Shown piece after piece: positions 63,726-64,000 of a stretch of 64,000 nt of DNA. This stretch comes from Ktedonobacter robiniae (GTDB lineage Bacteria > Chloroflexota > Ktedonobacteria > Ktedonobacterales > Ktedonobacteraceae), in contig NZ_BNJG01000003.1 in NCBI RefSeq assembly GCF_016587375.1, positions 434,001-498,000 of the forward strand, given 5' to 3'. How positions within the stretch are numbered: position 1 is the first letter of the stretch; every line of letters starts with the position of its first letter. Made by a program: the position numbers and the translations under genes. The notes under the pieces are model-generated. The model did not search any database. It was not told the origin of the DNA and worked only from the letters and a program-made list of their open reading frames with translations.

Positions 63726-64000
63726 ATGACAACTTTTGTAGAAGTCCAGACACAACATCCACATCCTGACAGTCTTCTGGCTAAAGTGGTATCCGGTACT
63801 CCCTTGCTGAACAACAAGGACCAGGGATTAATAACAGAGGTCCCTTCCCAGCGTTGGAATCGCGAGACATTCTCTTGGTCGCCAGTCATCGCGAAGATGG
63901 CCTGTATTGACAATGGCAATGAAGCGTTAAAAGGTGTCATGCCAATAGCGAACGCTCCCTATCTCGCCAGATTGCGAGTGCCTACCGCATATACCCCGGC
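63726..64000 (+). CDS. Unknown protein, N-terminal part (runs off the window)
   Basis: An ATG at 63726 follows AGAGGAA and opens a frame of 91 codons without a stop to the window end. The product (TTFVEVQTQHPHPDSLLAKV, SQRWNRETFSWSPVIAKMAC) has no recognised motif. The frame on the opposite strand looks like a shadow of it. Identity cannot be told from the fragment. Confidence 0.5.
   Translation, partial: MTTFVEVQTQHPHPDSLLAKVVSGTPLLNNKDQGLITEVPSQRWNRETFSWSPVIAKMACIDNGNEALKGVMPIANAPYLARLRVPTAYTP

Noticed and set aside
63524..63940. 138-codon minus-strand frame at the right edge
   Set aside because: It is antisense to the better supported plus-strand gene starting at 63726, which has a ribosome binding site and no stop to the window end.

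Overview
The window looks like a stretch of a Ktedonobacteria-type (Chloroflexota) chromosome. This is inferred from the mix of gene families, not from a marker gene. It holds very large MalT-like LuxR regulators, multi-PAS histidine kinases, F420-type luciferase-like and Ddn-like enzymes, secreted repeat proteins, many small efflux systems and a wide variety of decayed insertion sequences. No rRNA, tRNA or CRISPR array was seen. Several genes appear to use TTG or GTG starts with good ribosome binding sites.

Layout. 1-2.1 kb: end of an MFS transporter, a LysR regulator and a truncated DHA2 efflux gene. 2.4-9.6 kb: an aromatic-catabolism island with two divergent arms. The left arm is FAH-family hydrolase, GntR/FCD regulator and acyl-CoA synthetase. 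The right arm is a flavin hydroxylase fused to an extradiol-type (VOC) dioxygenase, then a nitroreductase. The arms share an intergenic region with TGGTATACCA palindromes on both predicted promoters. 10-13.5 kb: a frameshifted LysR and two secreted proteins, one a likely seven-bladed propeller. 13.6-18.6 kb: a TetR-controlled unit of R2-like ligand-binding oxidase, [3Fe-4S] ferredoxin, ferredoxin reductase and cytochrome P450, followed by a GH65 phosphorylase. 21-29 kb: a signalling block of three histidine kinases (one frameshifted) and a receiver protein. 29.5-32.4 kb: a MalT-like regulator.

32.4-38 kb is a decay zone: IS1182-type and IS3-type remnants and two ruined alpha/beta-hydrolase genes flank an intact DHA2 transporter. 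This transporter carries the same promoter segment as the broken copy at 1.5 kb, including a LysR-type box, so the LysR at 0.6-1.4 kb may control it in trans. A third, C-terminal fragment of the same transporter lies at 46.5 kb beside a broken integrase. 37.9-44.8 kb: FAD monooxygenase, LUD protein, fused SnoaL-like protein, and a second MalT-like regulator with a small ORF. 47-50 kb: nitroreductase, DHA2 efflux pump and TetR with a 44-bp perfect palindrome. 50.4-53.8 kb: two divergent F420-type LLM enzymes and a HAD hydrolase. 53.9-58.4 kb is another mobile-element zone: a broken TnpB element, an IS5 deletion derivative and two MITE-like elements bounded by CTAG. 58.5-64 kb: a possible Cys-rich peptide gene, an MFS exporter with a long leader RNA behind a near-consensus promoter, a Ddn-like protein, an uncharacterised protein, a secreted glycoamylase-like enzyme and the start of an unknown gene.

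Two themes recur. First, long, nearly perfect hairpins (16-35 bp stems, each with a different sequence) lie at gene ends or just ahead of start codons. Second, two proteins look like fusions of once-separate genes that still keep a strong internal Shine-Dalgarno and ATG. Several genes carry single-base indels, so sequencing error should be excluded before calling them pseudogenes.
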